From: Microbacterium sp. LKL04 | GTDB lineage: Bacteria > Actinomycetota > Actinomycetes > Actinomycetales > Microbacteriaceae | NCBI RefSeq assembly: GCF_900102005.1 | Contig: NZ_LT627736.1 | Span: 1,550,001-1,614,000, forward strand | Direction: 5' to 3' | Length of the DNA: 64,000 nucleotides | In this document: positions 48,757-59,292 of the stretch, piece after piece | Position numbering within the stretch: the first letter of the stretch is position 1 | Layout of the letters: every line of letters begins with the position of its first letter | The notes under the pieces: model-generated | The model's database searches: none | What the model saw: only the letters and a program-made list of their open reading frames with translations | What the model was told of the DNA's origin: nothing | Translations under genes and position numbers: made by a program

Positions 48757-49692
48757 ATGACCGGCATCCACTCCGACATCACCAGCGCATTCGGCAACAC
48801 TCCCCTGGTCCGACTGAACCGCGTATCGGAGGGCCTGCCCGGGACGATCCTCGCCAAGCTCGAGTTCTACAACCCGGCATCCTCGGTCAAGGACCGCCTC
48901 GGCATCGCCATCGTCGACGCCGCCGAAGCCTCGGGCGAGCTGAAGCCCGGCGGGACGATCGTCGAGGGCACGAGCGGCAACACGGGCATCGCACTCGCGA
49001 TGGTGGGGGCCGCGCGGGGCTACAAGGTCATCCTGACGATGCCGTCGTCGATGTCCACCGAGCGCCGCATGCTGCTGCGCGCCTACGGCGCCGAGCTCGT
49101 CCTGACCGACCCCTCGCTCGGCATGAAGGGCGCCGTCGGCGAGGCGGAGCGCATCGCCGCGGAGACGCCCGGCGCCGTGCTCGCGAAGCAGTTCGCCAAC
49201 CAGGCCAACGTCGAGATCCACCGGAAGACCACCGCCGAGGAGATCCTGCGCGACACCGACGGCGCCGTCGACTACTTCGTCGCGGGCATCGGCACCGGCG
49301 GCACCATCACGGGTGTGGGCCAGGTCCTCAAGGAGCGCGTGCCGTCCGCGAAGGTCGTCGCCGTCGAGCCCAAGGACTCGCCGCTGCTGACCGAGGGCAA
49401 GCCGGGACCCCACAAGATCCAGGGCATCGGCCCGAACTTCATCCCCCCGATCCTCGACCAGGGCGTCATCGACGAGGTCCAGGACGTGACCTTCGACGAC
49501 GCCATCGAGACCGCCAAGAAGGTCGCGACCAGCGAAGGCATCCTCGTCGGCATCTCGTCCGGTGCGGCCGTCTGGGCGGCGCTGCAGGTCGCCGCGCGCC
49601 CCGAAGCCGAAGGCAAGAACATCGTGGTCATCATCCCCTCGTTCGGCGAGCGGTACCTGTCGACGGCGCTGTTCGAGGAATTCCGCGACTGA
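48757..49692 (+). CDS. cysK: Cysteine synthase A (O-acetylserine sulfhydrylase)
   Basis: 311 residues; makes cysteine from O-acetylserine and sulfide. PLP lysine in [11 protein letters not shown], substrate loop [15 protein letters not shown]-phosphate loop [12 protein letters not shown], and the C-terminal GERYLST. With cysE 29 nt downstream it forms the two-step serine-to-cysteine operon. Set on the plus strand between prmC and prfA. Confidence 0.97.
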   Translation: MTGIHSDITSAFGNTPLVRLNRVSEGLPGTILAKLEFYNPASSVKDRLGIAIVDAAEASGELKPGGTIVEGTSGNTGIALAMVGAARGYKVILTMPSSMSTERRMLLRAYGAELVLTDPSLGMKGAVGEAERIAAETPGAVLAKQFANQANVEIHRKTTAEEILRDTDGAVDYFVAGIGTGGTITGVGQVLKERVPSAKVVAVEPKDSPLLTEGKPGPHKIQGIGPNFIPPILDQGVIDEVQDVTFDDAIETAKKVATSEGILVGISSGAAVWAALQVAARPEAEGKNIVVIIPSFGERYLSTALFEEFRD

Positions 49693-49721
49693 CCCGCACG
49701 CCGACACCCGAAAGGTCCGCC

Positions 49722-50327
49722 GTGCCCGGCATCGCCTCCTCCCTCGTCCGCGGCCTCGCCGCCGCCGCACGGTCGATCCGTGAGGACGTCGCCGCCGCGA
49801 AGCTGCGCGATCCCGCGGCGCGCGGCGGCGTCGAGATCGCTCTGCTGTACCCGGGGCTCCACGCCGTGTGGAGCCACCGGGTGGCGCACGCGCTGTGGCG
49901 CGGCGGCAGAAGGTTCCCCGCGCGGGCGATCTCTCAGGTGACCCGTTGGCTGACCGGCATCGAGATCCACCCGGGGGCGCGCATCGGGCGCCGGTTCTTC
50001 ATCGATCACGGCATGGGCGTCGTCATCGGCGAGACCGCCGAGGTCGGCGACGACGTCATGCTGTACCACGGGGTGACGCTGGGCGGCCGGACCCGGGACG
50101 GGGGCAAGCGGCATCCCACCCTCGAGGACGGCGTGGCCGTCGGCGCGGGTGCGAAGATCCTCGGCCCCGTCGTGATCGGGGCGCACTCCGTGATCGGAGC
50201 GAACGCCGTCGTGACGAAGGATGCCCCCGCGGACTCCGTCCTGGTGGGCGTCCCGGCTCGCGCGCGTCGGCGCACGGCGAGCGAGGACACCCGGGCGATC
50301 CTCATGGCGCCCGAATACCACATCTGA
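49722..50327 (+). CDS. cysE: Serine O-acetyltransferase CysE
   Basis: 201 residues; acetylates serine for CysK. A helical N terminus, then a left-handed beta-helix of hexapeptide repeats ([42 protein letters not shown]). The catalytic histidine is in FIDHG. The C terminus ends APEYHI; a terminal Ile is the residue by which SATs bind the CysK active site, so a CysE-CysK complex is likely. GTG at 49722 with AAAGG 7 nt upstream. Convergent with prfA, 6 nt apart. Confidence 0.95.
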   Translation: MPGIASSLVRGLAAAARSIREDVAAAKLRDPAARGGVEIALLYPGLHAVWSHRVAHALWRGGRRFPARAISQVTRWLTGIEIHPGARIGRRFFIDHGMGVVIGETAEVGDDVMLYHGVTLGGRTRDGGKRHPTLEDGVAVGAGAKILGPVVIGAHSVIGANAVVTKDAPADSVLVGVPARARRRTASEDTRAILMAPEYHI

Positions 50328-50333
50328 CCCGGC

Positions 50334-51413
50334 TCAGGCCTCCGAGCCGACCGCGGCCAGCTGCGCCTCTTCGTCCGCGGCGATCGCGGAATCGATGAGG
50401 GGACCGAGCGCACCGTCCATCACCTGGTCGAGGTTGTAGGCCTTGTACCCGGTCCGGTGATCCGCGATGCGGTTCTCCGGGAAGTTGTAGGTGCGGATCC
50501 GTTCGGAGCGGTCCATGCCGCGGATCTGCGACTTGCGCGCGTCGGAGGCCGCGGCATCCCGCTCCTCCTGCTGCTTGGCGAGCAGGCGCGCGCGGAGGAC
50601 CCGCATGCCGGCCTCGCGGTTCTGCAGCTGGCTCTTCTCGTTCTGCATCGAGACGACGATGCCGGTCGGCACGTGCGTGATGCGGACGGCGGAGTCCGTC
50701 GTGTTGACGGACTGACCACCCGGCCCGGACGAGCGGAAGACGTCGATCTTGAGGTCGTTCGGATCGATCTGCACTTCTTCGGGCTCGTCGACCTCGGGGA
50801 ACACGAGAACGCCGGTCGTCGAGGTGTGGATGCGCCCCTGCGACTCGGTCGCGGGCACGCGCTGCACGCGGTGCACACCGCCCTCGTACTTCAGGTGAGC
50901 CCAGACGCCCTGCGCCGGGTCGCTCGAGGCGCCCTTGATCGCGATCTGGACGTCTTTGTACCCGCCGAGGTCTGATTCGTTGCGCTCGAGGAGCTCGGTC
51001 TTCCAGCCGCGGGATGCCGCGTACTGCAGGTACATGCGCAGCAGGTCCGCCGCGAACAGCGCGGACTCGGCTCCGCCCTCCCCCGCCTTGATCTCGAGGA
51101 TCACGTCGCGCGCGTCATCGGGGTCGCGCGGGATCAGCAGGCGTCGGAGCTTCTCCTGCGCGTCGGCCAGACGCTGCTCGAGCGCCGGGACCTCCTCGGC
51201 GAAGGCGTCGTCCTCCTTCGCGAGCTCCCGCGCCGCAGCGAGGTCCTCCTCCGCACCGCGCCACGCGTCATACGCGGCGACGATGCGCGAGAGCTCGGCG
51301 TACCGCCGGTTGACGCGCTTGGCGCGCGACGCGTCGGCGTGCACCGCGGGGTCGGAGAGTTCCTCCTGGACCGCGCGGTGCTCGTCGATCAGCGTCTGGA
51401 CGGATTCGAACAC
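50334..51413 (-). CDS. prfA: Peptide chain release factor 1
   Basis: 359 residues; recognises UAA/UAG. The GGQ loop is in [19 protein letters not shown]; the codon-reading motif PxT-like region appears as [14 protein letters not shown] in domain 2. Start GTG at 51413, 10 nt after the rho stop. In many actinobacteria rpmE lies between rho and prfA; it is absent here. Confidence 0.96.
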   Translation of the reverse strand: MFESVQTLIDEHRAVQEELSDPAVHADASRAKRVNRRYAELSRIVAAYDAWRGAEEDLAAARELAKEDDAFAEEVPALEQRLADAQEKLRRLLIPRDPDDARDVILEIKAGEGGAESALFAADLLRMYLQYAASRGWKTELLERNESDLGGYKDVQIAIKGASSDPAQGVWAHLKYEGGVHRVQRVPATESQGRIHTSTTGVLVFPEVDEPEEVQIDPNDLKIDVFRSSGPGGQSVNTTDSAVRITHVPTGIVVSMQNEKSQLQNREAGMRVLRARLLAKQQEERDAAASDARKSQIRGMDRSERIRTYNFPENRIADHRTGYKAYNLDQVMDGALGPLIDSAIAADEEAQLAAVGSEA

Positions 51414-51423
51414 GGCTCGAGGC

Positions 51424-53472
51424 TCAGCGGATGCTGTTCTCGTGCGCGTGGCCGCCGGCGGCGGGGGCCGGCATCGACTTCTGCATCTGCACGAGGAACT
51501 CGACGTTGGACGTCGTCTCCTTCAGCTTGCCGAGGACGACCTCAAGGGCCTGCTGCTGGTCGAGCCCGGCGAGGGCGCGACGCAGCTTCCACGTGATCTT
51601 GACCTCATCGGCCGAGAGGAGCATCTCCTCGCGACGCGTGCTCGACGCGTTGACGTCGACGGCGGGGAAGATCCGCTTGTCGGCGAGCTGACGAGACAGG
51701 CGCAGCTCGCTGTTGCCGGTGCCCTTGAACTCCTCGAAGATGACGTCGTCCATCTTGGAGCCGGTCTCGACGAGCGCCGTGGCGAGGATCGTGAGGGATC
51801 CGCCGTTCTCGATGTTGCGCGCCGCGCCGAAGAAGCGCTTGGGCGGGTAGAGCGCCGAGGCGTCGACACCACCGGTGAGGACGCGCCCCGAGGTCGGCGC
51901 CGAGATGTTGTAGGCGCGGCCGAGACGGGTGATCGAGTCCAGCAGGACCACGACGTCGCGACCGAGCTCGACGAGGCGCTTGGCGCGCTCGATGGCGAGC
52001 TCGGCGACCGTCGTGTGGTCCTCGGCGGGGCGGTCGAAGGTCGAGGCGATGACCTCGCCCTTGACCGTCCGCTGCATGTCGGTGACCTCTTCGGGACGCT
52101 CGTCGACGAGGACGACCATGAGGTGGACCTCGGGGTTGTTCGTCGCGATCGCGTTCGCGATCTGCTGCAGGACGATCGTCTTGCCGGCCTTGGGCGGCGC
52201 GACGATCAGGCCGCGCTGGCCCTTGCCGATGGGAGCGACGAGGTCGATGATGCGCTGCGTGAGCTTCTCGGGGGCCGTCTCGAGGCGCAGGCGCTCCTGC
52301 GGGTAGAGGGGCGTCAGCTTGCCGAACTCGACACGCGTCGCGGCATCGTCGACCGAGAGGCCGTTGACGGCGTCGACCTTGACGAGCGCGTTGTACTTCT
52401 GGCGGCTCGACTGCTCGCCCTCGCGGGGCTGCTTGATCGCGCCGACGACCGCGTCGCCCTTGCGCAGGTTGTACTTCTTGACCTGGCCGAGCGAGACGTA
52501 GACGTCGCTCTGCCCGGGGAGGTACCCGGTGGTGCGCACGAAGGCGTAGTTGTCGAGCACGTCGAGGATGCCGGCGATCGGGATGAGGACGTCGTCCTCG
52601 CCGATCTCGGTGTCGAACTCGTCACCGGTGCTCTGTCCGCGGCGCTTGTTGCGCTGGCGGCCGCGACCCTGGCCCTGCTCGTCGTCCGACGAGGACTCCG
52701 CGGCGGGCTTGTCGGCGGGGCCGTTCTGGGCGTTCTGGCCGCCCTGGCTGCCGTTCTGGCCGTTCTGGCCGTTCTGGCCGTTCTGGCCGTTCTCGCCCTT
52801 GTTGCGGTTGCGGCTCCGGCTGCGGCTACGCGAACGGCTGCGTCCAGTCCCCTCGCTCGAGCCCTCGGAGTCGTCTCCGGATGCCGAGGCGTTCGCGTCG
52901 CTCGACGCAGAGGCGTTCGCGTCGTCGGATGCCTGCTCGGCGGGCGCCTCGGCTGCGGCCGGGGCGGAGCTGGTCTCGGTTGCCGAAGCGTCCGCGGGCG
53001 CGGCGTCAGCGGCGGTCTCGGTCGGCTCCGCGTCGGCGGCGGGCGCAGCCTCGGCGGCGGGGGTGTCGCCGCTCTTGGCGCGGCGCGGTGCACGCTTGCG
53101 CGGCGCCTTGGCCGGCTTCTCGTCGGCAGATGCCTCGCCGGTGACTGCCTCGGCTGCCGGCGCGGCATCCTCGGCGACGGGCTCTTCGGCGGCGGGCTCG
53201 GCAGCAGCAGCGGCCTTCTTCGCGGACGTCCGGCGGGCCGGACGCTTCGCCCGGACGGGCTCGGCGGCGGGTGCAGCGGCCTCGTCGTCGGACGACGCGG
53301 TCGCCTCGTCGGCGGCGGGCGCGGCCTCGTCGTCGGCGGGCGCGGCCTCGACGACGGTGTCCGCAGCGGCATCCGTCGTCGCGTCCTGCGCGGCGGCCGT
53401 GGTGGTCTCGTCGGCAGCGGCGCCGCCGGTGGCGACGTCGTCGCCGGTCTGGATCTCGGAGATGGACTCCAC
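51424..53472 (-). CDS. rho: Transcription termination factor Rho with low-complexity N terminus
   Basis: 682 residues. From about 288: primary RNA-binding domain ([29 protein letters not shown]), then the ATPase with Walker A APPKAGKT (425-432) and [15 protein letters not shown]. The first 285 residues are Ala/Glu/Asp/Ser/Thr-rich and nearly free of leucine and aromatics, with [11 protein letters not shown] and [10 protein letters not shown] basic patches, an SR run (RSRSRSRS, 211-220) and GQN repeats (228-245). I see no Rho_N helical domain. Micrococcal and mycobacterial Rho also carry charged insertions used in RNA binding. ATG at 53472 with GAAAGGGAG upstream. Confidence 0.95.
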   Translation of the reverse strand: MESISEIQTGDDVATGGAAADETTTAAAQDATTDAAADTVVEAAPADDEAAPAADEATASSDDEAAAPAAEPVRAKRPARRTSAKKAAAAAEPAAEEPVAEDAAPAAEAVTGEASADEKPAKAPRKRAPRRAKSGDTPAAEAAPAADAEPTETAADAAPADASATETSSAPAAAEAPAEQASDDANASASSDANASASGDDSEGSSEGTGRSRSRSRSRSRNRNKGENGQNGQNGQNGQNGSQGGQNAQNGPADKPAAESSSDDEQGQGRGRQRNKRRGQSTGDEFDTEIGEDDVLIPIAGILDVLDNYAFVRTTGYLPGQSDVYVSLGQVKKYNLRKGDAVVGAIKQPREGEQSSRQKYNALVKVDAVNGLSVDDAATRVEFGKLTPLYPQERLRLETAPEKLTQRIIDLVAPIGKGQRGLIVAPPKAGKTIVLQQIANAIATNNPEVHLMVVLVDERPEEVTDMQRTVKGEVIASTFDRPAEDHTTVAELAIERAKRLVELGRDVVVLLDSITRLGRAYNISAPTSGRVLTGGVDASALYPPKRFFGAARNIENGGSLTILATALVETGSKMDDVIFEEFKGTGNSELRLSRQLADKRIFPAVDVNASSTRREEMLLSADEVKITWKLRRALAGLDQQQALEVVLGKLKETTSNVEFLVQMQKSMPAPAAGGHAHENSIR
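52751..52791 (-). repeat. 9-bp tandem repeat in rho (GQN units)
   Basis: Four exact copies of CCGTTCTGG in direct order plus a partial fifth, encoding Gly-Gln-Asn on the minus strand. The identity of the codons in each copy suggests recent slippage expansion. Confidence 0.85.
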
Positions 53473-53634
53473 GAGTTCTCCCTTTCAGATGTGGAAAGTC
53501 ATAACCGCAGGTGGTTCCGTCCACGACGGATCCGATTCCTCAGCGGGGTGTACGCGCAGGCTCAGAGTTGCGCAGGCCCGTCAGGAGGGGTGTGCGGTGG
53601 TTCGCAGATTGCGATGGAGGGCAGATTCACGTGA

Positions 53635-54567
53635 TCACGTGGCATCCTCCGTATGATCCCTCACTGTACCACCCCGCACATCGACGGCCAGCAGAAGAGG
53701 TTTCCATGGCGTGTCCGTCGTCGTTGCGGCATACTCCACCGCCTCGAGACGGCGGCCCGGCCCGTCGGCGAGGACGAGGACGCTGGGTCCTGCACCCGAG
53801 ACGACGGCGGCGAACCCGGCGGACCGCAGCCCTCGGACGAGGGCGTCGGTCGCCGGCATGGCCTGAGCGCGGTAGGACTGGTGGAGCTTGTCCTCCGTGG
53901 CCGCCATCAGCAGTTCGGGGCTCTGCGTCAGCGCTGCGATGAGGAGGGCCGACCGCGACACGTTGAAGACGGCGTCCTCGCGCGTGACGTGGAGCGGCGC
54001 GAGACCGCGCGCGACCGAGGTCGACATCGTGAACTCGGGGACGAAGACGAGTGGCGAGACCCCGCGGTGGACGGCGAGCTTCTTGTGCTGCGGCGCCGAC
54101 TCGTCCATCCACGCGATCGTGAGGCCGCCGAAGAGGGCGGGCGCCACGTTGTCGGGGTGCCCTTCGATCTCGGTCGCCAGGCGCAGCAGCGTCTCCGGGC
54201 CGAGGGTGACGTCTCCCTCGAGCAGCCCCTGCGCCGCCAGCAGCCCCGCGACGACGGCGGCTCCGGACGATCCCATCCCCCGGCCGTGCGGGATGACGTT
54301 GTGCGCGCGCAGACGGATGCCGGGCATCGGCCGGCCGGCCGCCTCGAACGCATATGCCATCGAGCGGATCACGAGGTGCGAGGCATCCGTCGGGACGTCG
54401 GCGGCCCCCTCCCCCGAGACCTCGATCTCGAGGCCCGGACCGTCCAGCGCCGTCACGACGAGTTCGTCGTGGACGCTCAGAGCGAGACCGAGCGTGTCGA
54501 AGCCGGGGCCGAGGTTGGCGCTCGTCGCCGGGACGCGAACGGCGACGGAGCGCCCCGCGGGCGTCAT
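53635..54567 (-). CDS. thrB: Homoserine kinase
   Basis: 310 residues; GHMP kinase making O-phosphohomoserine for ThrC. ATP loop [16 protein letters not shown] (about 91-106), N-terminal [20 protein letters not shown], and C-terminal [15 protein letters not shown] at 54567 overlaps the thrC stop (ATGA). The frame extends further upstream but only as out-of-frame thrC. Confidence 0.96.
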   Translation of the reverse strand: MTPAGRSVAVRVPATSANLGPGFDTLGLALSVHDELVVTALDGPGLEIEVSGEGAADVPTDASHLVIRSMAYAFEAAGRPMPGIRLRAHNVIPHGRGMGSSGAAVVAGLLAAQGLLEGDVTLGPETLLRLATEIEGHPDNVAPALFGGLTIAWMDESAPQHKKLAVHRGVSPLVFVPEFTMSTSVARGLAPLHVTREDAVFNVSRSALLIAALTQSPELLMAATEDKLHQSYRAQAMPATDALVRGLRSAGFAAVVSGAGPSVLVLADGPGRRLEAVEYAATTTDTPWKPLLLAVDVRGGTVRDHTEDAT

Positions 54568-55646
54568 CCCGCCACGCGGGTGAGGTCGAGCGCGGAGGCC
54601 ACCTCGCTGGTCGCCGCGTCCACGACGAGCGGCTCGACCTGCGAGCCGTCGGGGTTGCGGAGCGCCCACTGCGGGTCCTTCAGGCCGTGGCCGGTGACCG
54701 TCAGCACGACCTTCGCGCCCTTCGGGATGACCCCGGCCTCGGCGCGGTCGAGCAGACCGGCCACGCTGATGGCCGAGGCCGGCTCGACGAAGACGCCGAC
54801 GGTGCCGGCGAGGAGCTTCTGCGCGGCGAGGATGCGCTCGTCGTCGATCGCGCCGAACCAGCCGTCGGTCGCCGCGCGGGCCTCGAGGGCGAGGTCCCAC
54901 GAGGCGGGGTTGCCGATACGGATGGCGGAGGCGATCGTCTCGGGGTTCTTGACGACCTCGCCGCGCACGAGCGGTGCGGAGCCCTCGGCCTGGAAGCCGA
55001 ACATGCGGGGCACCCGCGTCGCGACGCCGCGCTCGGCCTCTTCGCGGTAGCCGCGCGAGTACGCGGTGTAGTTGCCGGCGTTGCCGACGGGGATGAAGTG
55101 GAAGTCGGGGGCGTCGCCGAGCTGGCTGACGACCTCGTACGCCGCCGTCTTCTGACCTTCGATGCGGTCGGGGTTGACCGAGTTGACGAGGTGCACCTTG
55201 TAGCCGCCGGCGAGCTCGCGCGCGATCTCGAGGCAGTCGTCGAAGTTGCCGCGGATCTGGATGAGCTTGCCATTGTGGGCGACGGCCTGGCTGAGCTTGC
55301 CCATCGCGATCTTGCCCTCGGGGACGAGGACGGCGGCCGTGATGCCGGCATGCGCCGCGTAGGCGGCAGCGGATGCCGAGGTGTTGCCGGTCGAGGCGCA
55401 GATGACGGCCTCGGCCCCGTGCTCGACGGCGCGGGACAGGGCGACCGTCATGCCGCGGTCCTTGAAGGAGCCCGTCGGGTTCATGCCCTCGAACTTGATG
55501 TAGACATCGGCACCGGTGATGCGCGACAGCGATGCCGCCGGGATGAGCGGGGTGCCGCCCTCGCCGAGCGTCACGACGGTCGAGGCGTCGGTGACGCCCA
55601 GTCGGTCGGCGTACTCGCGGAGGACTCCGCGCCAGACGTGTGCCAT
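54564..55646 (-). CDS. thrC: Threonine synthase
   Basis: 360 residues; PLP enzyme making threonine. PLP lysine in [11 protein letters not shown], the [17 protein letters not shown] loop and [13 protein letters not shown]. It starts 1 nt after the hom stop (TGACATG), so hom-thrC-thrB are translated in series. Confidence 0.97.
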   Translation of the reverse strand: MAHVWRGVLREYADRLGVTDASTVVTLGEGGTPLIPAASLSRITGADVYIKFEGMNPTGSFKDRGMTVALSRAVEHGAEAVICASTGNTSASAAAYAAHAGITAAVLVPEGKIAMGKLSQAVAHNGKLIQIRGNFDDCLEIARELAGGYKVHLVNSVNPDRIEGQKTAAYEVVSQLGDAPDFHFIPVGNAGNYTAYSRGYREEAERGVATRVPRMFGFQAEGSAPLVRGEVVKNPETIASAIRIGNPASWDLALEARAATDGWFGAIDDERILAAQKLLAGTVGVFVEPASAISVAGLLDRAEAGVIPKGAKVVLTVTGHGLKDPQWALRNPDGSQVEPLVVDAATSEVASALDLTRVAG

Positions 55647-55647
55647 G

Positions 55648-56985
55648 TCAGTCTCCTTCTACCCGCAGGACCGAGACCACCCGACGCACCGCGCTGGTGG
55701 CAGCGAGGCGCTCGACGGTGTCGGCCAGGTCCTGCTCCCGGGCCGTGTGGGTTCCGATGACGAGGTGCGCGACGGCATCCCCGCTCCCCTGGGCGACGGC
55801 GCCGCCCGAGGTGGTCTGTTCGACGGTCGCGATCGACACGTTCCCGTCGCTGAGGATGCCGGCGACGGTGGCGAGGACGCCCGGTCGGTCATCGACTTCG
55901 AGCGTGATCTGGCAGCTTGTCCGGATGCGGCCGATCGGGACGATCGGCAGCCCTCCGCGCGTCGACTCGCCGACACCCGGCCCGCCTGCGACGTGACGCC
56001 GGGCGGCCGAGACGACATCGCCGAGGACGGCGGACGCGGTCTGCACTCCCCCGGCACCCGCGCCGTAGAACATGAGGTCGCCGGCGGCTTCGGCCTCGAC
56101 GAAGACGGCGTTGTTCGCGCCGTGGACCGAGGCGAGCGGGTGCTCACGGGGAACGAGGGCCGGGTAGACGCGGACCGAGATCGCTTCGCCGTGCGGTGCG
56201 GCATCGGGCTGGTCGACGAGCCGTTCGCACACGGCGAGGAGCTTGACGACGTAGCCGGCCTTGCGGGCGGCCTCGATGACGCCGGCATCCACGGACGTGA
56301 TGCCCTCGCGGTGCACGGCGTCGAGCGGCACGGTCGTGTGGAAGGCGAGGCTCGCGAGGATCGCCGCCTTCTGGGCGGCGTCGTACGCCTCGACATCCGC
56401 CGTCGGGTCGGCCTCGGCGTACCCGAGCCGCTGCGCTTCGGCGAGCACCTCGTCGAAACCGAGACCTTCGCGGTCCATCCGGTCGAGGATGTAGTTCGTC
56501 GTGCCGTTGACGATGCCCATGATCCGTCGCACGCGGTCGCCGGCGAGCGAGTCGCGCAGGGGCCGGATGATCGGGATCGCGCCGGCGACGGCGGCCTCGT
56601 ACGCGACCGTGGCACCGACCTGGTCGGCGGCGTCGAAGATCTCGCTGCCGTGGGTCGCGAGGAGCGCCTTGTTCGCCGTGACGACGTCGGCGCCCGACGA
56701 GAGGGCGTGGAGGATCCGGGTCCGCGCGGGCTCGAGCCCGCCGGTGACCTCGATGACGATGTCGGCGCCGGCGATGAGGGTGTCGGCATCCGTCGTGAAC
56801 AGGTCGCGGGGCAGATCGGTCTCGCGCGGGGCGTCCACGTCGCGGACGGCGATCCCCACGAGGTCGAGCGGTGCGCCGGCACGGTCGGCGAGCTCGTCGG
56901 CGTGCGTCAGCAGAAGGCGGGCGACCTGGGAACCGACGGCGCCGGCTCCCAGCAGCGCGACGCGCAGGCGGCGGGGTTCGATCAT
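55648..56985 (-). CDS. hom: Homoserine dehydrogenase with ACT domain
   Basis: 445 residues; reduces aspartate semialdehyde to homoserine. Rossmann motif [12 protein letters not shown] (10-21), catalytic region [14 protein letters not shown] and [11 protein letters not shown], and a C-terminal ACT domain (from about 360, [20 protein letters not shown]) for feedback by threonine. ATG at 56985 overlaps the lysA stop as ATGA. Confidence 0.96.
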   Translation of the reverse strand: MIEPRRLRVALLGAGAVGSQVARLLLTHADELADRAGAPLDLVGIAVRDVDAPRETDLPRDLFTTDADTLIAGADIVIEVTGGLEPARTRILHALSSGADVVTANKALLATHGSEIFDAADQVGATVAYEAAVAGAIPIIRPLRDSLAGDRVRRIMGIVNGTTNYILDRMDREGLGFDEVLAEAQRLGYAEADPTADVEAYDAAQKAAILASLAFHTTVPLDAVHREGITSVDAGVIEAARKAGYVVKLLAVCERLVDQPDAAPHGEAISVRVYPALVPREHPLASVHGANNAVFVEAEAAGDLMFYGAGAGGVQTASAVLGDVVSAARRHVAGGPGVGESTRGGLPIVPIGRIRTSCQITLEVDDRPGVLATVAGILSDGNVSIATVEQTTSGGAVAQGSGDAVAHLVIGTHTAREQDLADTVERLAATSAVRRVVSVLRVEGD

Positions 56986-58406
56986 GCGGACTCCTCGGAG
57001 GTGCGGGATGCCGGTGCGACGCCGAGGTCGCGCGCCAGCAGGTCGTTCTCGTCCTCGCCGCGGACGATCAGCCGGGCGGTGCCGGCACTGACGGCCACGA
57101 CGGGAGGTCGGGTCAGGTAGTTGTAGTTGCTCGCGAGCGAGAAGCAGTACGCGCCCGTCGCGGCGACGGCGACGAGGTCGCCGGGCTGGACGTCTCCGGG
57201 CAGGTACTCGTCCGACACCACGATGTCGCCGGCCTCGCAGTGGCGACCCACGACCCGGGTGAGGGCGGGGGCGGCGTCGCTGCGGCGGCTCGCAATCCGC
57301 GCGCTGTAGTCCGCGCCGTACAGGGCCGTGCGCGCGTTGTCGCTCATGCCGCCGTCCACGCTCACGTACAGCCGCTCGAGGTCGTCCGAGACGCGCACCG
57401 GCTTCACGGTGCCGACCGAGTACAGGGTCACGCCGGCGCGTCCGACGATGGTGCGTCCCGGCTCGAAGGCGAGTTCGGGAAGAGGGATGCCGCGGCTCTC
57501 GCACTCGCGAGCGACGGCCGCGACGATGCCGTCGGCGAGCTCAGCGATCGGGGTCGGGTCGTCCTTCGACGTGTAGGCGATCCCGAAGCCGCCGCCGAGG
57601 TTCAGGAGCGGGACGTCGCCGCCCGCGAGAAGACGCGCGTGCAGCTCGACGACGCGCGCGGCGGACTCGGCGAAGCCGGCGGTCCCGAAGATCTGAGAGC
57701 CGATGTGGCAGTGGAGGCCCACGAAGCGGAGCGACGGCAGCTCTCGGATGCGGGCGACGGCAGCCTCGGCATCCGACAGCGTGAAACCGAACTTCTGATC
57801 CTCGTGCGCCGTCGCGAGGAAGTCGTGCGTCTCGGCGTGGACGCCGCTGTTGACGCGGACGAGCACGCTCTGCACAACGCCCTGGGTCTCGGCCTCGGCG
57901 GCGATCCGCTCGATCTCGACGAGCGAGTCGATGACGATCGAGCCGACGCCGACGCGCACGGCACGGGCGATCTCGGGCAGGAGCTTGTTGTTGCCGTGGA
58001 GGCCGAGTCGCGCCGGATCCGCGCCGGCGGCGAGAGCCACAGCGAGTTCGCCGCCGCTGGCGACGTCAACGCCGAGGCCTTCCGTCGTCACCCAGCGCAC
58101 GACGTCGGTCGTGAGCAGAGCCTTGCCCGCGTAGTAGACCCGGGCCGTGCCGCCGTGGCGAGCCGCGGCATCCTGGAACGCCGTCAGCACCTCCCGGGCG
58201 CGGGCACGGACCACGTCCTCGTCGACGACGTAGAGCGGCGTCCCGAAGCGCGCGGCGAGCTCCGTCGCGGGCACGCCCCCGAAGACGATCGCCCCCGCGT
58301 CGTCGCGCGCGGCTCCCTCGGGCCACACGGCCTCGACGAGCGCGTTCGCATCATGCGGCTGAGTCAGCCAGCCGGGCACGGCGGGACGGTCGGAGGTGGT
58401 GGACAC
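56982..58406 (-). CDS. lysA: Diaminopimelate decarboxylase
   Basis: 474 residues; last step of lysine synthesis. PLP lysine in VYYAGKALLTTD, HCHIGSQI, GGGFGIAY and the C-terminal CFSLASNYNYLTRP. GTG at 58406 starts the conserved protein; the frame is open further upstream but crosses the likely promoter. Heads the lysA-hom-thrC-thrB series. Confidence 0.95.
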   Translation of the reverse strand: MSTTSDRPAVPGWLTQPHDANALVEAVWPEGAARDDAGAIVFGGVPATELAARFGTPLYVVDEDVVRARAREVLTAFQDAAARHGGTARVYYAGKALLTTDVVRWVTTEGLGVDVASGGELAVALAAGADPARLGLHGNNKLLPEIARAVRVGVGSIVIDSLVEIERIAAEAETQGVVQSVLVRVNSGVHAETHDFLATAHEDQKFGFTLSDAEAAVARIRELPSLRFVGLHCHIGSQIFGTAGFAESAARVVELHARLLAGGDVPLLNLGGGFGIAYTSKDDPTPIAELADGIVAAVARECESRGIPLPELAFEPGRTIVGRAGVTLYSVGTVKPVRVSDDLERLYVSVDGGMSDNARTALYGADYSARIASRRSDAAPALTRVVGRHCEAGDIVVSDEYLPGDVQPGDLVAVAATGAYCFSLASNYNYLTRPPVVAVSAGTARLIVRGEDENDLLARDLGVAPASRTSEESA

Positions 58407-58473
58407 GCAGGGGCACCAATCGGGGTGGGAACGGGTACGTCGGGCGGTGTGGCCACGCCCCGACGGTGCCCAC

Positions 58474-58479
58474 AGTCTA
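58474..58479 (-). promoter_or_regulatory. -10 hexamer TAGACT of lysA
   Basis: TAGACT on the minus strand; it would give lysA a leader of about 60 nt. The leader is too short for a lysine riboswitch and no leader peptide with Lys codons is seen. Confidence 0.4.
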
Positions 58480-58514
58480 GGGCACCGGGACGGAGCCACC
58501 CGGCTCCGTGACGA

Positions 58515-59291
58515 CTAGCGGCCGTCGGCGCAGGAACCGGGTTCCTGCGCGCCCTTGTCGCGGAGGATGGCACTGTCGATGTCGAAGGATGCCGAGACGT
58601 GGCGCCCCTCGATCGTCACGCCCGTGAGGGTCAGGGCGCGCGGCAGATACTGGGCCAGACACACCCGCCAGTTCTCGGCGAAGGACCCGGCGAGCGGGCC
58701 GACCTGCTGGCGCAGGGCGTCGGCGGACACGTCGACGCCGCCCAGGCGGAGCTGCGTCGGGGAGAGGACGAGGTCGCCGTCCTCGGCCGAGGCGGAGAGC
58801 TGAACGCCCAGCGGAACCGACACCCCGAAGACCGAGAACTCGGTGTCGAGGGCAACCTCGGGCGGTCGCAGGGTCACGGCGTCGACCGGGAAGCCGTCGA
58901 CGCGGCCGAGAACGGCCCGCAGCTGGTTCTCGTCGAGATCGACGACGGCTTTCGCACTGCTCCAGTCGCCGCCGCCCCAGACGGGGGCGTCCTGGATGTC
59001 GACGCGGACGTCTCCCGAGACGCCTTGCACCTCGACGTCGTCGGCGGTGAGATCCATCTGCGGGATCGAACCGACGATCAGCTGCGGCAGGACGAGCCCC
59101 GGGATCCGGACGTCGATCTCCTGATCCTGGGCGAGCCCGAGGTTGGTGACGATCTGCGACCGGACCACCTGAGGCACGATCGCGCGCGCGGCGACCTCGG
59201 CCGCGACCAGCAGGACCGCGACGACGGCCAGGACCACCACGACGGCGATCCACCGACGCGGCCGCCGACGCGCCCCGGTCACGGTCGCCAT
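58515..59291 (-). CDS. DUF2993 (LmeA-like) phospholipid-binding protein
   Basis: 258 residues. One N-terminal membrane helix (about 14-36, RWIAVVVVLAVVAVLLVA) after a basic start, and an extracytoplasmic DUF2993 domain: repeated beta strands ending in motifs like VDIQDAPVWGGGDWSSAKAV and VSADALRQQVGPLAG. Mycobacterial LmeA of this family binds phosphatidylinositol lipids and affects lipomannan elongation; a comparable role here is inferred. Begins 1 nt after the argS stop, so co-translated with argS. Confidence 0.87.
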   Translation of the reverse strand: MATVTGARRRPRRWIAVVVVLAVVAVLLVAAEVAARAIVPQVVRSQIVTNLGLAQDQEIDVRIPGLVLPQLIVGSIPQMDLTADDVEVQGVSGDVRVDIQDAPVWGGGDWSSAKAVVDLDENQLRAVLGRVDGFPVDAVTLRPPEVALDTEFSVFGVSVPLGVQLSASAEDGDLVLSPTQLRLGGVDVSADALRQQVGPLAGSFAENWRVCLAQYLPRALTLTGVTIEGRHVSASFDIDSAILRDKGAQEPGSCADGR

Positions 59292-59292
59292 G

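Noticed and set aside
52751..52791. Short direct repeats resembling a CRISPR array
   Set aside because: They are 9-nt coding repeats without spacers, inside rho.
50935..53634. A plus-strand frame of 899 codons opposite rho and prfA
   Set aside because: Mirror of coding sequence on the other strand; composition follows the reversed codons of rho.
58407..58480. Possible lysine riboswitch before lysA
   Set aside because: The leader is only about 60 nt, too short, and shows no matching conserved segments.
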